Shown one piece after another: positions 11,716 to 25,200 of a stretch of DNA of 64,000 nt (position 1 is its first letter; every line of letters begins with the position of its first letter). The position numbers and the translations under genes were made by a program. Origin of the DNA: Turbatrix aceti. Taxonomy: Eukaryota; Nematoda; Chromadorea; Rhabditida; Panagrolaimidae. Below the pieces are notes generated by a model. It was given only the letters and a program-made list of their open reading frames with translations. It was not told the origin of the DNA and ran no database searches. The stretch lies in assembly GCA_963969345.1 (NCBI GenBank), contig OZ017768.1:930001-994000 (forward strand), written 5' to 3'.

Positions 11716-14650
11716 GATTGCACTAGCCTAAAATTTTCAATTTTTTTGACGTTAAAAAAAGTGTTTCTTACCTGGTGCAACGACCTGCTAAAAACGTTCC
11801 TTGTGAGCAGTATCTTTGGTGTCTAACTTTTTTTTCCTCACTTTGGAGTGTCTGAAAAAGAGCATGAATGATTCACCGATTTGACAGCAACAAAAAGACT
11901 CATCAGTGCAATCCTGATGAAAGGCGCACCTGTTTATCTGCACGGCGAATAAAGCATCAACAAGTGTAAAAAGTGACATGATAAATGATTGCAAAGCAAA
12001 AGTGCACGAAAAAATTTACAACTCGTAGACAGGTGTAATAAATTAATTTTTTAGACCCGGAAGCGGTGAAATTTTTCAAACTGAAAATTTGCCGGCAAAA
12101 CAAAAAGCATGGTAATTTAAATTATTTGTTTACTTTTGTGTTATTTGCATAATTTAAAACCTCAATAAAAATTTTGGCTTGATTTATTTTGATTCATTCA
12201 TAAAAAATTTTAGCTTGTCACTGATAATTTTTAAAATACACTCAAATTTATTTTTTTTATAAATAGATAAAGTGACGTCACCTAGGTTAACTGAGATGAG
12301 AGTTATGTATGTGCATACATCTCGTATCCCTCATCCTCTTATCCCAGTTGTCCAACTCAAAATCACTTGTCTGGATACCAATGACAATGTCAAACAAAAG
12401 GCAGACGATTGTTAAAGAGCACTTTTGCGTGGTGCGTTGTTGAACGACAGAAAAAAACAACTGAACGGAAGAATATGACATCAACGAAAGGAAAAAATGC
12501 TCACTTACTTACGGACAAAGTTTTGTTAAAACTCAACTCATTTTAAGACTGGCTAATTTTGTCATTTTTTGAAATTATTTCATTTAAAATTTAGTATGTT
12601 AGTACGATAGCTGTGATCCTTATCTATGTACCAAGTAACGTATTCTATTCATTCAAATATTCTTTAGGACAACCTCTTCTTCATCAGAAATAATTAATAA
12701 ATATTATTGATGAAGCGAATTAGATTTATGTAGCACTGTTGGTTAATGTGATGCTATGGCATCCTCAAATTTTAACAGGTTGGTTTGTTTTCAGTTTTAT
12801 GATACACACCGGAGATGGCAGATCAGCTCATTTGCTCGTGATCTGATTTGCTATCTCTGATACACATTAGAGAAAAAAACAGAACGTCGATTGCAAAAGG
12901 CACTTTCGACCAGTTTTAAAAGTTAAAAATAACCCCATTTAAAATAAAAAAAATTCAGATATAATCAAAACAAACGTCAAAGAAACCAAACACCTGTCGG
13001 TTCACACTGGGTACTACGCTGATCTGTGATGAACAATAAAAAAAAGTTTTTATCTATCAACGAAAATTTTATCTATCAACTAACAAATATATAAAATTTT
13101 TTTATAAAAATTCAAAACGTAAAAAAAACTGATGTAGTATAATTTTTTGACAACACATGACCCGCCAGGATGATCATCAAAAATAAGCCGACATCTGACA
13201 GGTGGTTAGTTTTTGTGCAAAAAAATAAACAAAAACAAAATTTTTGCAAAAAAATATTATTTTCCATTCTTGAATACAATTTCTGTTTGAGCTGTCGATA
13301 AAAATTCATGAAATCAAAATGCCTCATTACTAATTCGTAATTATACGACCAGCAAAAATAAAAAAAAAACATTGAAGGGCTGAAAAATCCAGTACAATTT
13401 ACGATAAATTGAACTAAACGCACCTCGAGTCCGATAATCGGTGAAATAAAACAAAAATTAACGAGTATTTGTGTCCTGAAGACAAACCAAAAGGTCAAAT
13501 TTTTGTGCGTCTAAAGAGAGAATATTCATCCATGAAAAAAACAAAAACAGGGCATCAATTTTTTTGTGTTCAAAAAAACGAACAATGACGACTTTTTTAA
13601 AGGCGCGAGTATTCGATCAGTGTTTTTTCTCACCGCAGTATTTAGAACGCTGTAATCCGCCTCATAGCCTCACTTTAAGCCCAGGACCCCGGAGGGCATG
13701 TCAAACAAAGGCAGCGCCGCTTTTAGCAGCTTTGAGGGAAAAAAACTAGCTTGCTTGCAAGAGAAGGAAGGGAAGAAAAAAGAACCAAAAGCCGTCACGT
13801 GTGGACTCCGACAACCCGCGTGCTCGCATGTTGCGTGTGTTGTTGTTGTCCTTCGTAGTTCCCCTTCCTTCGCATCTCGAAGTGCACCCTGACGCCGGAC
13901 ACTCCGTCTGTCGTCAGCTGTTGCTTATTCTGTCGCGTGGGGGAGCATCACAAAAATATGTACTCCTACCGCGACGATGACTAACAACGCTAAAAAGAGA
14001 AGCTAAAGAAGCTGCTCGCTTTCGGCATTTCTTCTATCAATTTTTTTTCCTTGGGGGATGTGTTTTGTTCAGCCGACTATTTATTTTCTTGCTTTTGTGC
14101 CATCAATTTTGGAGTCGGTTTTTTATGGTTTTTTTGTGCATGCTTTGATGTTTATTTATTTTTGACAGAATGACACTGTTTTGGCACTGTTCCATGTTTA
14201 GAAAAGATCTCAACTTGGTCATTTTTTGTCATAAATGGAATGTGTAAATTTAAAAAAAAAGCTCTTTTTCACAAAATCGATTAGCTGCAAGCTCTAAATA
14301 AAGTTATAATGCTTAATGCCGGTTTTTAAAAGCCTGAATTTTTTTTTGAGAGTTCAATAAAAATCTAAATCAAGATCTAATATTTGCTTAGTTTCAAATT
14401 TTTTCAAATTTGCGTTTTTAACGGAAAGCAAGGTAAAAAAAGTAACCAAATACATTTTGACATTTTTGTAAACGGAATTTTTTTAACGGATTAAAAAAAA
14501 TATTTTGCTAAAAACCAACAAAAAAAAGTTTTTATTGCAGTGAATGCAGAAACACGACAAGAAATATTAACTGGAACACCAGATTTTTTTGTCTTTTTGT
14601 TTATGGTTCATATTTGCCTGAACATAGCCTACTTTCAATCGATCCAAGAG
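11716..14650. other. Intergenic region, 2.9 kb, no gene recognised
   Basis: It starts with the likely spliced 5' leader of the ADP-ribosylglycohydrolase gene (donor near 11772). The rest is A/T-rich. Frames up to 128 codons (13112-13498, minus) have Phe/Cys-rich composition typical of chance frames in A/T-rich DNA. A G/C-richer patch at 13,600-13,920 has no supported exon. An imperfect inverted repeat lies near 12812-12868 (GGAGATGGCAGATCAG against GATCTGATTTGCTATCTC). Confidence 0.4.
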
Positions 14651-14700
14651 AGAGAGTAGAAAGCTCTTTCTTTATTCAATCCAAGCACATCAAAAATGCA

Positions 14701-14860
14701 AAACGTAAGCGCATTTATACCCCCTTTGCGGCCGGATATGTATCCGGCCGATTCGGGGGGATCGGGGGGCTTCCGGGAGCGCTTGTCGCTGACAACTGGC
14801 AAGAGCTCGTTGCCAGCGACTTCGCTGGCGGCGACAGCCTACGTTTATTTCCCGTTTGCA
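14701..14860. other. G/C-rich compound hairpin with TATA-like box, unit A
   Basis: A G/C island inside A/T-rich DNA. A 10-bp inverted repeat CGGCCGGATA/TATCCGGCCG (14729-14738, 14741-14750) is followed by nested arms GTCGCTG...CAGCGAC (14785-14820) enclosing CTGGCAA...TTGCCAG. On the minus strand, just beyond the island, sits GGGGGTATAAATGCGC, a good TATA-box shape pointing left. It could be a promoter, a structured RNA or a transposon remnant; the sequence does not decide. Confidence 0.5.
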
Positions 14861-15716
14861 TATCAAATAAACATGTATCTCTACTTTGCTCCAGGCCATT
14901 AAATTCACTGATACGCTTTATTTTTTTTGTTATGAATTGATTGATTGTTGATTGTCTAATAAGCAACATTCTGCTATTAGATGCATCTTTTATGCGTAAC
15001 TTTATTGAAAAAAATCTGGTTTGTATTTAGCTGTACAGTTTTACGGCATACCAAATGCGACTGGTTCTTATGTTAGTACTCCTTTTACATTTGAAATTGG
15101 GAAATTATGGTTGCTGGTCTTTATTCAAAAATTGTATGTGTACTACTTTTGTTATTATAAAACGAGTGTAATGCGTGCAATTTATTTCTTTAACTCAACA
15201 TTTTTTTTTTGTGCCTGAAAAAATTTCTCACATCTTATCTATTTTCACAGTTACCGGCCACCTTGTTGGCAACATTGCTATAAATCAAAACGTCTAGTTC
15301 TTTTGAACACGAATCATGAAGGTGGTTGCTGATAATTCCTGATTTCTACGCGGTGCGCAGATGAATGATTGCACCAGAAGATGCAACCATAAGATATGAG
15401 AAAGGGGAAAAATTTTAAACCTGTTGTTGGGTCGTTGACAAATTAGTACTGACATAAGTTTATTGTGGTCGTGGTAGTAATTGATACACAGGAAACAGAC
15501 AAATTGATGCGTGTTTTTCTTTCAAATTGTTTATTATTGTTGTTGTTTACAGCGTGGGACAAAAAACCGATTTAAGATCGGTTTCAAACGGTGCAATGAT
15601 GTTTTTTGATACAAATTTATTTCTTTTATTTTTTCACGCCGTGTATTCGCTGAACCGTAACTTTTGTTATCAGTTAATTTGTAATTAAAAAAATTACATA
15701 AAATATAAATCGCACT

Positions 15717-16677
15717 TTAATCACTATTTGAAGTAGAATCAGGAATTTTTTCAAACTTTGAAGCCGTCATCCAAAATGCCAAAACCTGATCGAACTTTTT
15801 CTGCCATTGAGCTTTGGTATGCTGCTTGTCGGTGGTTTGCCAGAAGTTGTCACGGCATTCTGAAAACTCAGTGAACTGTAAGCACAATTTGAAAAAAAAG
15901 TTTTCTTACCGTGAACAAAGTTGATAACGTTCTGAGGAAGAAAATCTTCCAACTTATAGTTGATCAACGGCAGATTATTTTCTTCTAGTCTTTTATTTAT
16001 CTGCTCTTGCGTTTCATAGATGATACCTTCTTGGTGATGGTGACATTCGCTGATAGCGTCGAAGACGTTTCGGAACAGGCGCCAGGCTGCCGCATCTGGA
16101 TTTTCCGAAAGTGCTGCAAAACTCTTGGATTCTTCTTGCAGGTATCGCTGGATTCTGTTTTGCGTGCGCTCAGAGAGCATTTGTTTCTGAAATTTGTACA
16201 TTTCAGTTTTTTATGTCTCCTGTAAAACTTACCGTATCAGCATGTCGTTTGTAGTTTTCGTCAGTGATGATGCCATCGGGGGTAGTTGTGAAAGTCGGAA
16301 GCGCTGGAGTTGCCACGGTCGACGGCTTGCGTCGGTTGTACCGGGGAAGCTGTCCGGGACCCCCCTTGTTGACCTTCAGTCTGATAGTGATCGATCCGTC
16401 GGGGCGACTTGTGACATTTGAAGTGATCTCGTAGGAAGGATCGAGTCGGATGGCGAGTTGCTCTTCCAGGAAAGGGATAGCCTCCGCAATTGCGCTTTCA
16501 ACTGTTTTCTCGTCGGGGGACTGCAGACTAGTGTCAGAAAAATTGCTCATTCCGCTGTCGACACCATTGTCAAACTGAAAAAAAAAACAAATTTGTTAAA
16601 AAAAATTGAGAATAATCATTCACCTGGTCTTCCTCAGCAATGTGCCACTGATTCTTGAAGGCAGTCGGCACCACCAT
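15717..16677 (-). CDS. Unrecognised four-exon gene, copy A
   Basis: Exons 16677-16624, 16574-16233, 16186-15910 and 15859-15717 have clean GT/AG ends and join in phase to 271 residues. I do not recognise the product. There is no signal peptide or membrane segment, so it is probably cytosolic or nuclear. Residues 1-50 are acidic and polar. A KVNKGG...RRKPS basic patch follows near 90-105. The third exon (from KQMLSERTQNRIQRYLQEE) is helical and charged, and the fourth has a Trp/Lys/Gln-rich helix (AQWQKKFDQVLAFW). The start is the first ATG after a TTTAG acceptor, so the leader is spliced. An apparently identical copy lies 3,806 bp to the right. Exon structure supports a real gene; function unknown. 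Confidence 0.75.
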
Positions 16678-18444
16678 GATTGTCTTGCCTAAAGTGAGTT
16701 AAAATGAATGATTTACCCCAGATGCCCCATTCTTTTAAACCAAAAGCCGCAGGCTTGCTGAGCATCTTCCGGCCCCATTCTTATCACCTTGGTTCTGTGG
16801 AATTTCAACCTATGACGTCCGTATGTAAGCCGATGAAGATGAAAAGTCTTGAGGTTTATGGGTTACAGCTTTACACACCCTTGAATCTCTTATCACTTTT
16901 CTTTGTCCTCTTTGGAATGCGACCGTTCTTCTTTAAATTTTTATGGTACGCTGGCAGGGGTTTTGAGGAAATAATACGGGTTAGGAATTTTAAGAATTTG
17001 TTGTTATGCAACAAAATATTTTTTTCACTGGAAGCAGATTTGCTGTCTGAGCTGATAATATGACCTGAACAGTCAATCAGAAGGGCAAAGTTTGAAGTCC
17101 AGGACATCCTTACAAAAAATGTCAGTTGCCTACCTCACAGACCAAATTCACTCCAAACACTTGACAAGGTTGCAGATGCCAAAATTCGCTTTCTTGCTAT
17201 TTTTGAGAAGACATGATACAGAAACCGGACACTACTACCCTGACCCAGAAAACAATAATTCGATTTAGTTTTCGATGGAGAATCCGTGGAAAAAAATGAA
17301 AGTTCCGTTCACAAAAAAGTACCGAACTTTATTTAAAAACCCCAAAAAAAATTTCACTGTAAATACCAAAAAAAAATCCACTGTTAAAAAATTACTGACC
17401 TCATTTTGGTCTGCTTACATGCAACATTAGGTTTTTTCATTGTTTGCTTTCAATCATCAGACGTTCGGTGATACATTTAGTACTTTGCTGTCGACACCAT
17501 CCATGCACGCGGCTGATTTGTACTATCATCATTAACTTTTCACGCTTCTACTAAAAAAACGTGATCTTTTATACCTTCGTTACATGCACTTGGTTTTTAT
17601 CGCTCTTTTTCTCGGACTTTTGTTTCAAATGATCAAGCAAAATGTGCGTAAACAATTTGTTGATACATGTCTTTTTTTCGAGTGTCGCGACTCGCGACAA
17701 CGAACACGTTCGAGAAGGAAAGGAACACGCATAGAATAAATAGTTCAGTCACATTTTTATGTCATGTCATACTTTTTGATCAACTGATTGAGTTGTGCTT
17801 CTTTTTTTCTATTTAAGGAAAAAATTGTTCCGCATAAAAGGAAGACAATTTTATCGTTGATGACTGATTGAAGAGGCAGTCGAAATTTTATTTTTTAAAT
17901 TAAAGCATCTTCTGCTTATCATTAAACAAAAAATATATAATAGGTTTTATAATTTTCAAAACGCATTTTCAATTTTTTTTTAATTTTGTATATTTTTGGA
18001 CTGCAAGAAATGTTTTTTATTTTCGAAATAATATTTTTAACAAATTGACACTTTTTTTCACTCAAAAAACTATTATAATTTCGCCCAAATTTGTTCAACA
18101 ATAAAAACAACCTCCTTTGATCTTTTTTCTCATGTAACCCCTATTTTTTATGACTTTAGCCATTTCCCCATGTACCAAGTATTTTTTCACCCGGTATCAT
18201 TTTACGCGATGTGAGCATAGTCAATGTTGCAACTACGTGTGATGTGTTCATTTTATTTATTTCTTTTCCCGCTGTAGCAAAAAAATGTTGTTCTTGGCCG
18301 TGCCTGGCTAGATTTTTTTGTCTCCGTCTTTCCCAACTTTTTTTGCAACCTTATTTTTTACTTTTCCGCGTTCGTGCGGAGTGAATGCTTTTTTTATGGG
18401 CTTTTGTGTAAAAAAAAGATAGATAGAATTCTTATCACCAAGGA

Positions 18445-18486
18445 TTGAATAAAGAAAGAGAGTAGAAAGCTCTTTCTTTATTCAAT
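18445..18486. repeat. Inverted repeat at the tandem-duplication junction
   Basis: Arms 18445-18460 (TTGAATAAAGAAAGAG) and 18470-18485 are exact reverse complements around a 9-bp loop. The 12 bp at 18445-18456 belong to neither unit and are an inverted copy of the start of unit B, as in fold-back templated junction repair. Confidence 0.85.
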
Positions 18487-18506
18487 CCAAGCACATCAAA
18501 AATGCA

Positions 18507-18666
18507 AAACGTAAGCGCATTTATACCCCCTTTGCGGCCGGATATGTATCCGGCCGATTCGGGGGGATCGGGGGGCTTCCGGGAGCGCTTGTCGCTGACA
18601 ACTGGCAAGAGCTCGTTGCCAGCGACTTCGCTGGCGGCGACAGCCTACGTTTATTTCCCGTTTGCA
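18507..18666. other. G/C-rich compound hairpin with TATA-like box, unit B
   Basis: Exact repeat of the element at 14701-14860, with the same inverted arms and the same minus-strand TATA-like box. Confidence 0.5.
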
Positions 18667-19522
18667 TATCAAATAAACATGTATCTCTACTTTGCTCCAG
18701 GCCATTAAATTCACTGATACGCTTTATTTTTTTTGTTATGAATTGATTGATTGTTGATTGTCTAATAAGCAACATTCTGCTATTAGATGCATCTTTTATG
18801 CGTAACTTTATTGAAAAAAATCTGGTTTGTATTTAGCTGTACAGTTTTACGGCATACCAAATGCGACTGGTTCTTATGTTAGTACTCCTTTTACATTTGA
18901 AATTGGGAAATTATGGTTGCTGGTCTTTATTCAAAAATTGTATGTGTACTACTTTTGTTATTATAAAACGAGTGTAATGCGTGCAATTTATTTCTTTAAC
19001 TCAACATTTTTTTTTTGTGCCTGAAAAAATTTCTCACATCTTATCTATTTTCACAGTTACCGGCCACCTTGTTGGCAACATTGCTATAAATCAAAACGTC
19101 TAGTTCTTTTGAACACGAATCATGAAGGTGGTTGCTGATAATTCCTGATTTCTACGCGGTGCGCAGATGAATGATTGCACCAGAAGATGCAACCATAAGA
19201 TATGAGAAAGGGGAAAAATTTTAAACCTGTTGTTGGGTCGTTGACAAATTAGTACTGACATAAGTTTATTGTGGTCGTGGTAGTAATTGATACACAGGAA
19301 ACAGACAAATTGATGCGTGTTTTTCTTTCAAATTGTTTATTATTGTTGTTGTTTACAGCGTGGGACAAAAAACCGATTTAAGATCGGTTTCAAACGGTGC
19401 AATGATGTTTTTTGATACAAATTTATTTCTTTTATTTTTTCACGCCGTGTATTCGCTGAACCGTAACTTTTGTTATCAGTTAATTTGTAATTAAAAAAAT
19501 TACATAAAATATAAATCGCACT

Positions 19523-20483
19523 TTAATCACTATTTGAAGTAGAATCAGGAATTTTTTCAAACTTTGAAGCCGTCATCCAAAATGCCAAAACCTGATCGAA
19601 CTTTTTCTGCCATTGAGCTTTGGTATGCTGCTTGTCGGTGGTTTGCCAGAAGTTGTCACGGCATTCTGAAAACTCAGTGAACTGTAAGCACAATTTGAAA
19701 AAAAAGTTTTCTTACCGTGAACAAAGTTGATAACGTTCTGAGGAAGAAAATCTTCCAACTTATAGTTGATCAACGGCAGATTATTTTCTTCTAGTCTTTT
19801 ATTTATCTGCTCTTGCGTTTCATAGATGATACCTTCTTGGTGATGGTGACATTCGCTGATAGCGTCGAAGACGTTTCGGAACAGGCGCCAGGCTGCCGCA
19901 TCTGGATTTTCCGAAAGTGCTGCAAAACTCTTGGATTCTTCTTGCAGGTATCGCTGGATTCTGTTTTGCGTGCGCTCAGAGAGCATTTGTTTCTGAAATT
20001 TGTACATTTCAGTTTTTTATGTCTCCTGTAAAACTTACCGTATCAGCATGTCGTTTGTAGTTTTCGTCAGTGATGATGCCATCGGGGGTAGTTGTGAAAG
20101 TCGGAAGCGCTGGAGTTGCCACGGTCGACGGCTTGCGTCGGTTGTACCGGGGAAGCTGTCCGGGACCCCCCTTGTTGACCTTCAGTCTGATAGTGATCGA
20201 TCCGTCGGGGCGACTTGTGACATTTGAAGTGATCTCGTAGGAAGGATCGAGTCGGATGGCGAGTTGCTCTTCCAGGAAAGGGATAGCCTCCGCAATTGCG
20301 CTTTCAACTGTTTTCTCGTCGGGGGACTGCAGACTAGTGTCAGAAAAATTGCTCATTCCGCTGTCGACACCATTGTCAAACTGAAAAAAAAAACAAATTT
20401 GTTAAAAAAAATTGAGAATAATCATTCACCTGGTCTTCCTCAGCAATGTGCCACTGATTCTTGAAGGCAGTCGGCACCACCAT
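19523..20483 (-). CDS. Unrecognised four-exon gene, copy B
   Basis: Exons 20483-20430, 20380-20039, 19992-19716 and 19665-19523 encode the same 271-residue product as copy A. Introns and about 1.7 kb of upstream sequence are also duplicated, so both copies should be expressed alike if the duplication is real. No inactivating change is seen in either copy. Confidence 0.75.
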
Positions 20484-22250
20484 GATTGTCTTGCCTAAAG
20501 TGAGTTAAAATGAATGATTTACCCCAGATGCCCCATTCTTTTAAACCAAAAGCCGCAGGCTTGCTGAGCATCTTCCGGCCCCATTCTTATCACCTTGGTT
20601 CTGTGGAATTTCAACCTATGACGTCCGTATGTAAGCCGATGAAGATGAAAAGTCTTGAGGTTTATGGGTTACAGCTTTACACACCCTTGAATCTCTTATC
20701 ACTTTTCTTTGTCCTCTTTGGAATGCGACCGTTCTTCTTTAAATTTTTATGGTACGCTGGCAGGGGTTTTGAGGAAATAATACGGGTTAGGAATTTTAAG
20801 AATTTGTTGTTATGCAACAAAATATTTTTTTCACTGGAAGCAGATTTGCTGTCTGAGCTGATAATATGACCTGAACAGTCAATCAGAAGGGCAAAGTTTG
20901 AAGTCCAGGACATCCTTACAAAAAATGTCAGTTGCCTACCTCACAGACCAAATTCACTCCAAACACTTGACAAGGTTGCAGATGCCAAAATTCGCTTTCT
21001 TGCTATTTTTGAGAAGACATGATACAGAAACCGGACACTACTACCCTGACCCAGAAAACAATAATTCGATTTAGTTTTCGATGGAGAATCCGTGGAAAAA
21101 AATGAAAGTTCCGTTCACAAAAAAGTACCGAACTTTATTTAAAAACCCCAAAAAAAATTTCACTGTAAATACCAAAAAAAAATCCACTGTTAAAAAATTA
21201 CTGACCTCATTTTGGTCTGCTTACATGCAACATTAGGTTTTTTCATTGTTTGCTTTCAATCATCAGACGTTCGGTGATACATTTAGTACTTTGCTGTCGA
21301 CACCATCCATGCACGCGGCTGATTTGTACTATCATCATTAACTTTTCACGCTTCTACTAAAAAAACGTGATCTTTTATACCTTCGTTACATGCACTTGGT
21401 TTTTATCGCTCTTTTTCTCGGACTTTTGTTTCAAATGATCAAGCAAAATGTGCGTAAACAATTTGTTGATACATGTCTTTTTTTCGAGTGTCGCGACTCG
21501 CGACAACGAACACGTTCGAGAAGGAAAGGAACACGCATAGAATAAATAGTTCAGTCACATTTTTATGTCATGTCATACTTTTTGATCAACTGATTGAGTT
21601 GTGCTTCTTTTTTTCTATTTAAGGAAAAAATTGTTCCGCATAAAAGGAAGACAATTTTATCGTTGATGACTGATTGAAGAGGCAGTCGAAATTTTATTTT
21701 TTAAATTAAAGCATCTTCTGCTTATCATTAAACAAAAAATATATAATAGGTTTTATAATTTTCAAAACGCATTTTCAATTTTTTTTTAATTTTGTATATT
21801 TTTGGACTGCAAGAAATGTTTTTTATTTTCGAAATAATATTTTTAACAAATTGACACTTTTTTTCACTCAAAAAACTATTATAATTTCGCCCAAATTTGT
21901 TCAACAATAAAAACAACCTCCTTTGATCTTTTTTCTCATGTAACCCCTATTTTTTATGACTTTAGCCATTTCCCCATGTACCAAGTATTTTTTCACCCGG
22001 TATCATTTTACGCGATGTGAGCATAGTCAATGTTGCAACTACGTGTGATGTGTTCATTTTATTTATTTCTTTTCCCGCTGTAGCAAAAAAATGTTGTTCT
22101 TGGCCGTGCCTGGCTAGATTTTTTTGTCTCCGTCTTTCCCAACTTTTTTTGCAACCTTATTTTTTACTTTTCCGCGTTCGTGCGGAGTGAATGCTTTTTT
22201 TATGGGCTTTTGTGTAAAAAAAAGATAGATAGAATTCTTATCACCAAGGA
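20484..22250. other. Non-coding upstream part of duplication units
   Basis: The 1.77 kb upstream of the copy B gene (and its equivalent 16678-18444 in unit A) has no supported exon. Frames up to 119 codons lie in A/T-rich DNA without splice partners. Short exact dyads such as TCGCGACTCGCGA (21490-21502) are present. Confidence 0.4.
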
Positions 22251-25200
22251 AGCCAGGGCGACAGGTCTGGGACACGGGCACGGACACGGGTATATTACTC
22301 AATTCATGCTCATTGATCACACTTTATGACTCTACATATAACTTTTACAACAACTAGTACAAGTTGTTATGTAAACAAAAATACGTGTAAAATGTACTAC
22401 ATATATCAATTTTACTACGTGAGTCAGAATAGCAAAAAAATATTTTGTTATCGGAACAATGATCAGAAAGTTCAAAAAAAGTTATAACGTGAGACAAGCG
22501 AAAAACATGGCTACTAATCCGGATATTTTTTTAAATTACATTTTTACAAATAATATAGAAGTAACTTTTATAAATTTTCATTAAAAAATAATTCTAAATT
22601 GAAACAAAAAACATAGTTGACTTTTATTGTCGGCAAAATTTAACAACCTAATTTTATTTTTACACATTGGTAATAAAAGAAATCAATTCTAATTGTTTTA
22701 AAAAATGTACAATTTTTGCGATACACTAACTGCTCGAACAAAAAATTATTTTGATGATTTTTTTTCATTCTTTCAATGCATACATCATCCATCGTAAATG
22801 AAAGTTAAAAATAGTTGTTTTGAAAATCTTCCCCCTGACAAATCAATCCTGACTAACATGAGTGGGGGTCTGTTGATGTTGTTTTTCTAAAAAACTCACC
22901 AGCGGATAGTATCTAGATATTTACGAATGACGATGGCTAGGCATGTGATTGCTATACAACTTTCTGTTTTTTTCTGAAGTGATTGAGCCAAGCAAGCAGC
23001 ATAAATTTGTGGTTGTTAGAAAAAAAAATAAGGCGTATGTTTTTGTTTTAATGGACATTGATGCTTGGATGCTGCTCACACTTATTTGCTTGCTCGCTGC
23101 TTGCTTGTTTGATCGTGTCTTTCGACAAAAGCCGATGCTGCTGCTGCCTGCTTGATCACCACATGCAAAGAAAGATCCAACGATTGACACAACATTGGGG
23201 CGGGAAAGCAGGAGGGGGAGGACGGCGGGACAGGATGAGTAATAGTAATAGAGCGGCCGATCGAAGGAGCAGGGGCAGCAGCTGCTACATCGCACCTATC
23301 ACGATAGGCCATCAGTCGTCCGGCTGGCTGGCTTACGAGATGAAAAAAAATAAATAAATAGTTTCTTATACTCTCAGTCAGTGGTCACATTGGTCGCCGA
23401 GGATTTGATTAAACTGATTTATTTATTTTTATTTATTTCACCATTACTCAGTGGTTAGTTATCATTAGACCAGATGTTAGGAGGCACAAATGACGTCCAC
23501 GTAGGCGTAAATGTCTCGATTCGTTTTGGTATTAAACTGATTTGCAGTGCATCATTTTTTATCTCTCGTTGAAAGATTTTTTAGCTCCAAAAAACTTGCA
23601 GGTGATGAATGTTCCTGGCATTTGCTCGCATATTTTCTACCACAAAAAAAATTACACTCAATATTTGCATTTTTTAAAAGTATACTGACCCTTGCGTTCG
23701 TTGCCTGCAAAGTTCCAATAAAATTTTTTATTTCATGCCGCAAACCCTTCAAAAAATTTTTGTTACTCAATTTTACGCCCCAGTTTAATCCAATATTTTT
23801 TCTTTGTTGTGTTCAACCAACCACTCAAAAGGTGTCAAAGCTGACCTATCCCACTCTCTTCGTCTACGCGAAAAAGCCTGGTTTACAATCTTACCGTTGA
23901 CAGAAAAATTTCCATTGTTTTTACAGCCTGTGTAAATTTTTTCTGTCGAATGCCGAAACACTAAATTACATCACACATTGTTTTGTGTTTGTTTGCCTTT
24001 TGATGTTCTTCAAACGGTTTTCTAAAATGTATCTACATATAAAATATTTTTTGCAAGGGGTGACCTTTTCTCTATTCCTCCGTCAATCAGCCGATTTTAT
24101 CTCTAACTTAATGAATGAGTTACTTCATCATTATTTACTCACGAGGTTTTATTTTTCTGTTATCTGATTTTATTTGCGTTTGTTGACGACGATTTTATTT
24201 ATATTTTTATCTTTCAGGTGTTTTTTTACACTTCAAAGTCTCAATTTTTTAATTTGAAAATGCTTTTTTTGGCACTTTGCGTGCATCAAACTCTAAAAAA
24301 ATACATAAATCCAAAATAGAGTAAGTAATACAAAAAAATGCACGCAAGCAAGCTTCTAATTTGTCAATGTCAATTTTTTTTGCCGTACCCCTTGCAAAAA
24401 ACTTCCGGTGTATCAATCAGTACTTGTTGCTGTTTTCCAACGAAAATAAGAGACAACAACAACAAAGACAAACAAATGAAGGCTGGCTGGCGCCAAGATT
24501 CATCAGCTCACGATCAGTCGGCCAAATGAACCGAAGCACGCGCAAGCAAGCCTGCAAGCTTTCTTGCTCCTGTCGTAGACCATTCATTTCCTGGTCGTTT
24601 TTACTGTTGAGCCTGTCAGCCAACAGTCAAGTTTGCGTGCACACACGTGCTATGGGCCTGCAAGCAATCACGTGGTGCCGATTATGTCAGTTGATAAAAT
24701 TGCAGAATTCATGAATTTTATAATTTTTTTCAACGAAAAAAATTTATATATAAATAGATACATTTTTTGACTTTTTTCGCAAAAAATAAAATTTCTGTCA
24801 GTGTTTTTTTATTAAAAAAGTTTTTATCTGATGGCTGGAAGCGATGTATTTTTCGCATTTTTTTCTTTACCAAACGATGCACCCGGGAGTATTTAGTAAG
24901 ATACTATAGCATTTGTTGACTTCCCATTTTTCACCATTTACCTGATTTACTTTGTTGCATTTGGGCTTCCTTCTCATTTTTTATACACGACATGGAGCAC
25001 TGGAAACGAGATGGATCATTTGCTACTCTACTTTTTTACACCTTGCACGCATTTTTTTCACTGCAGTATGTGATATGTCAGGTAGAAAACAAACCTGTGC
25101 AGATCTCACAAACAAACAAACATAAGTTGTTTTTTTTCTTATTTGTGATAGCGTTCTGCTAACTGGTTACCCGAAAGACTAGATTTCTGATCGTTTTTAG

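Larger units (their letters stand above)
14651..18444. repeat. 3.8-kb tandem duplication, unit A
   Basis: 3,794 bp that recur without any difference I could find at 18457-22250 (offset 3,806). All reading frames in one unit are present in the other at the same offset. The unit carries a G/C-rich palindromic element, a four-exon minus-strand gene and its upstream region. The right edge is the bases CACCAAGGA at 18436-18444. Confidence 0.95.
18457..22250. repeat. 3.8-kb tandem duplication, unit B
   Basis: Second unit of the duplication, directly repeated relative to unit A and separated from it by 12 bp. No substitution or indel was noticed in coding or non-coding parts. This means a very recent event, active homogenisation, or a sequence-assembly duplication. 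Confidence 0.95.

Noticed and set aside
13112..13498. 128-codon Phe/Cys-rich minus frame
   Set aside because: Composition is that of chance translation of A/T-rich DNA; no splice sites in phase and no homologue recognised.
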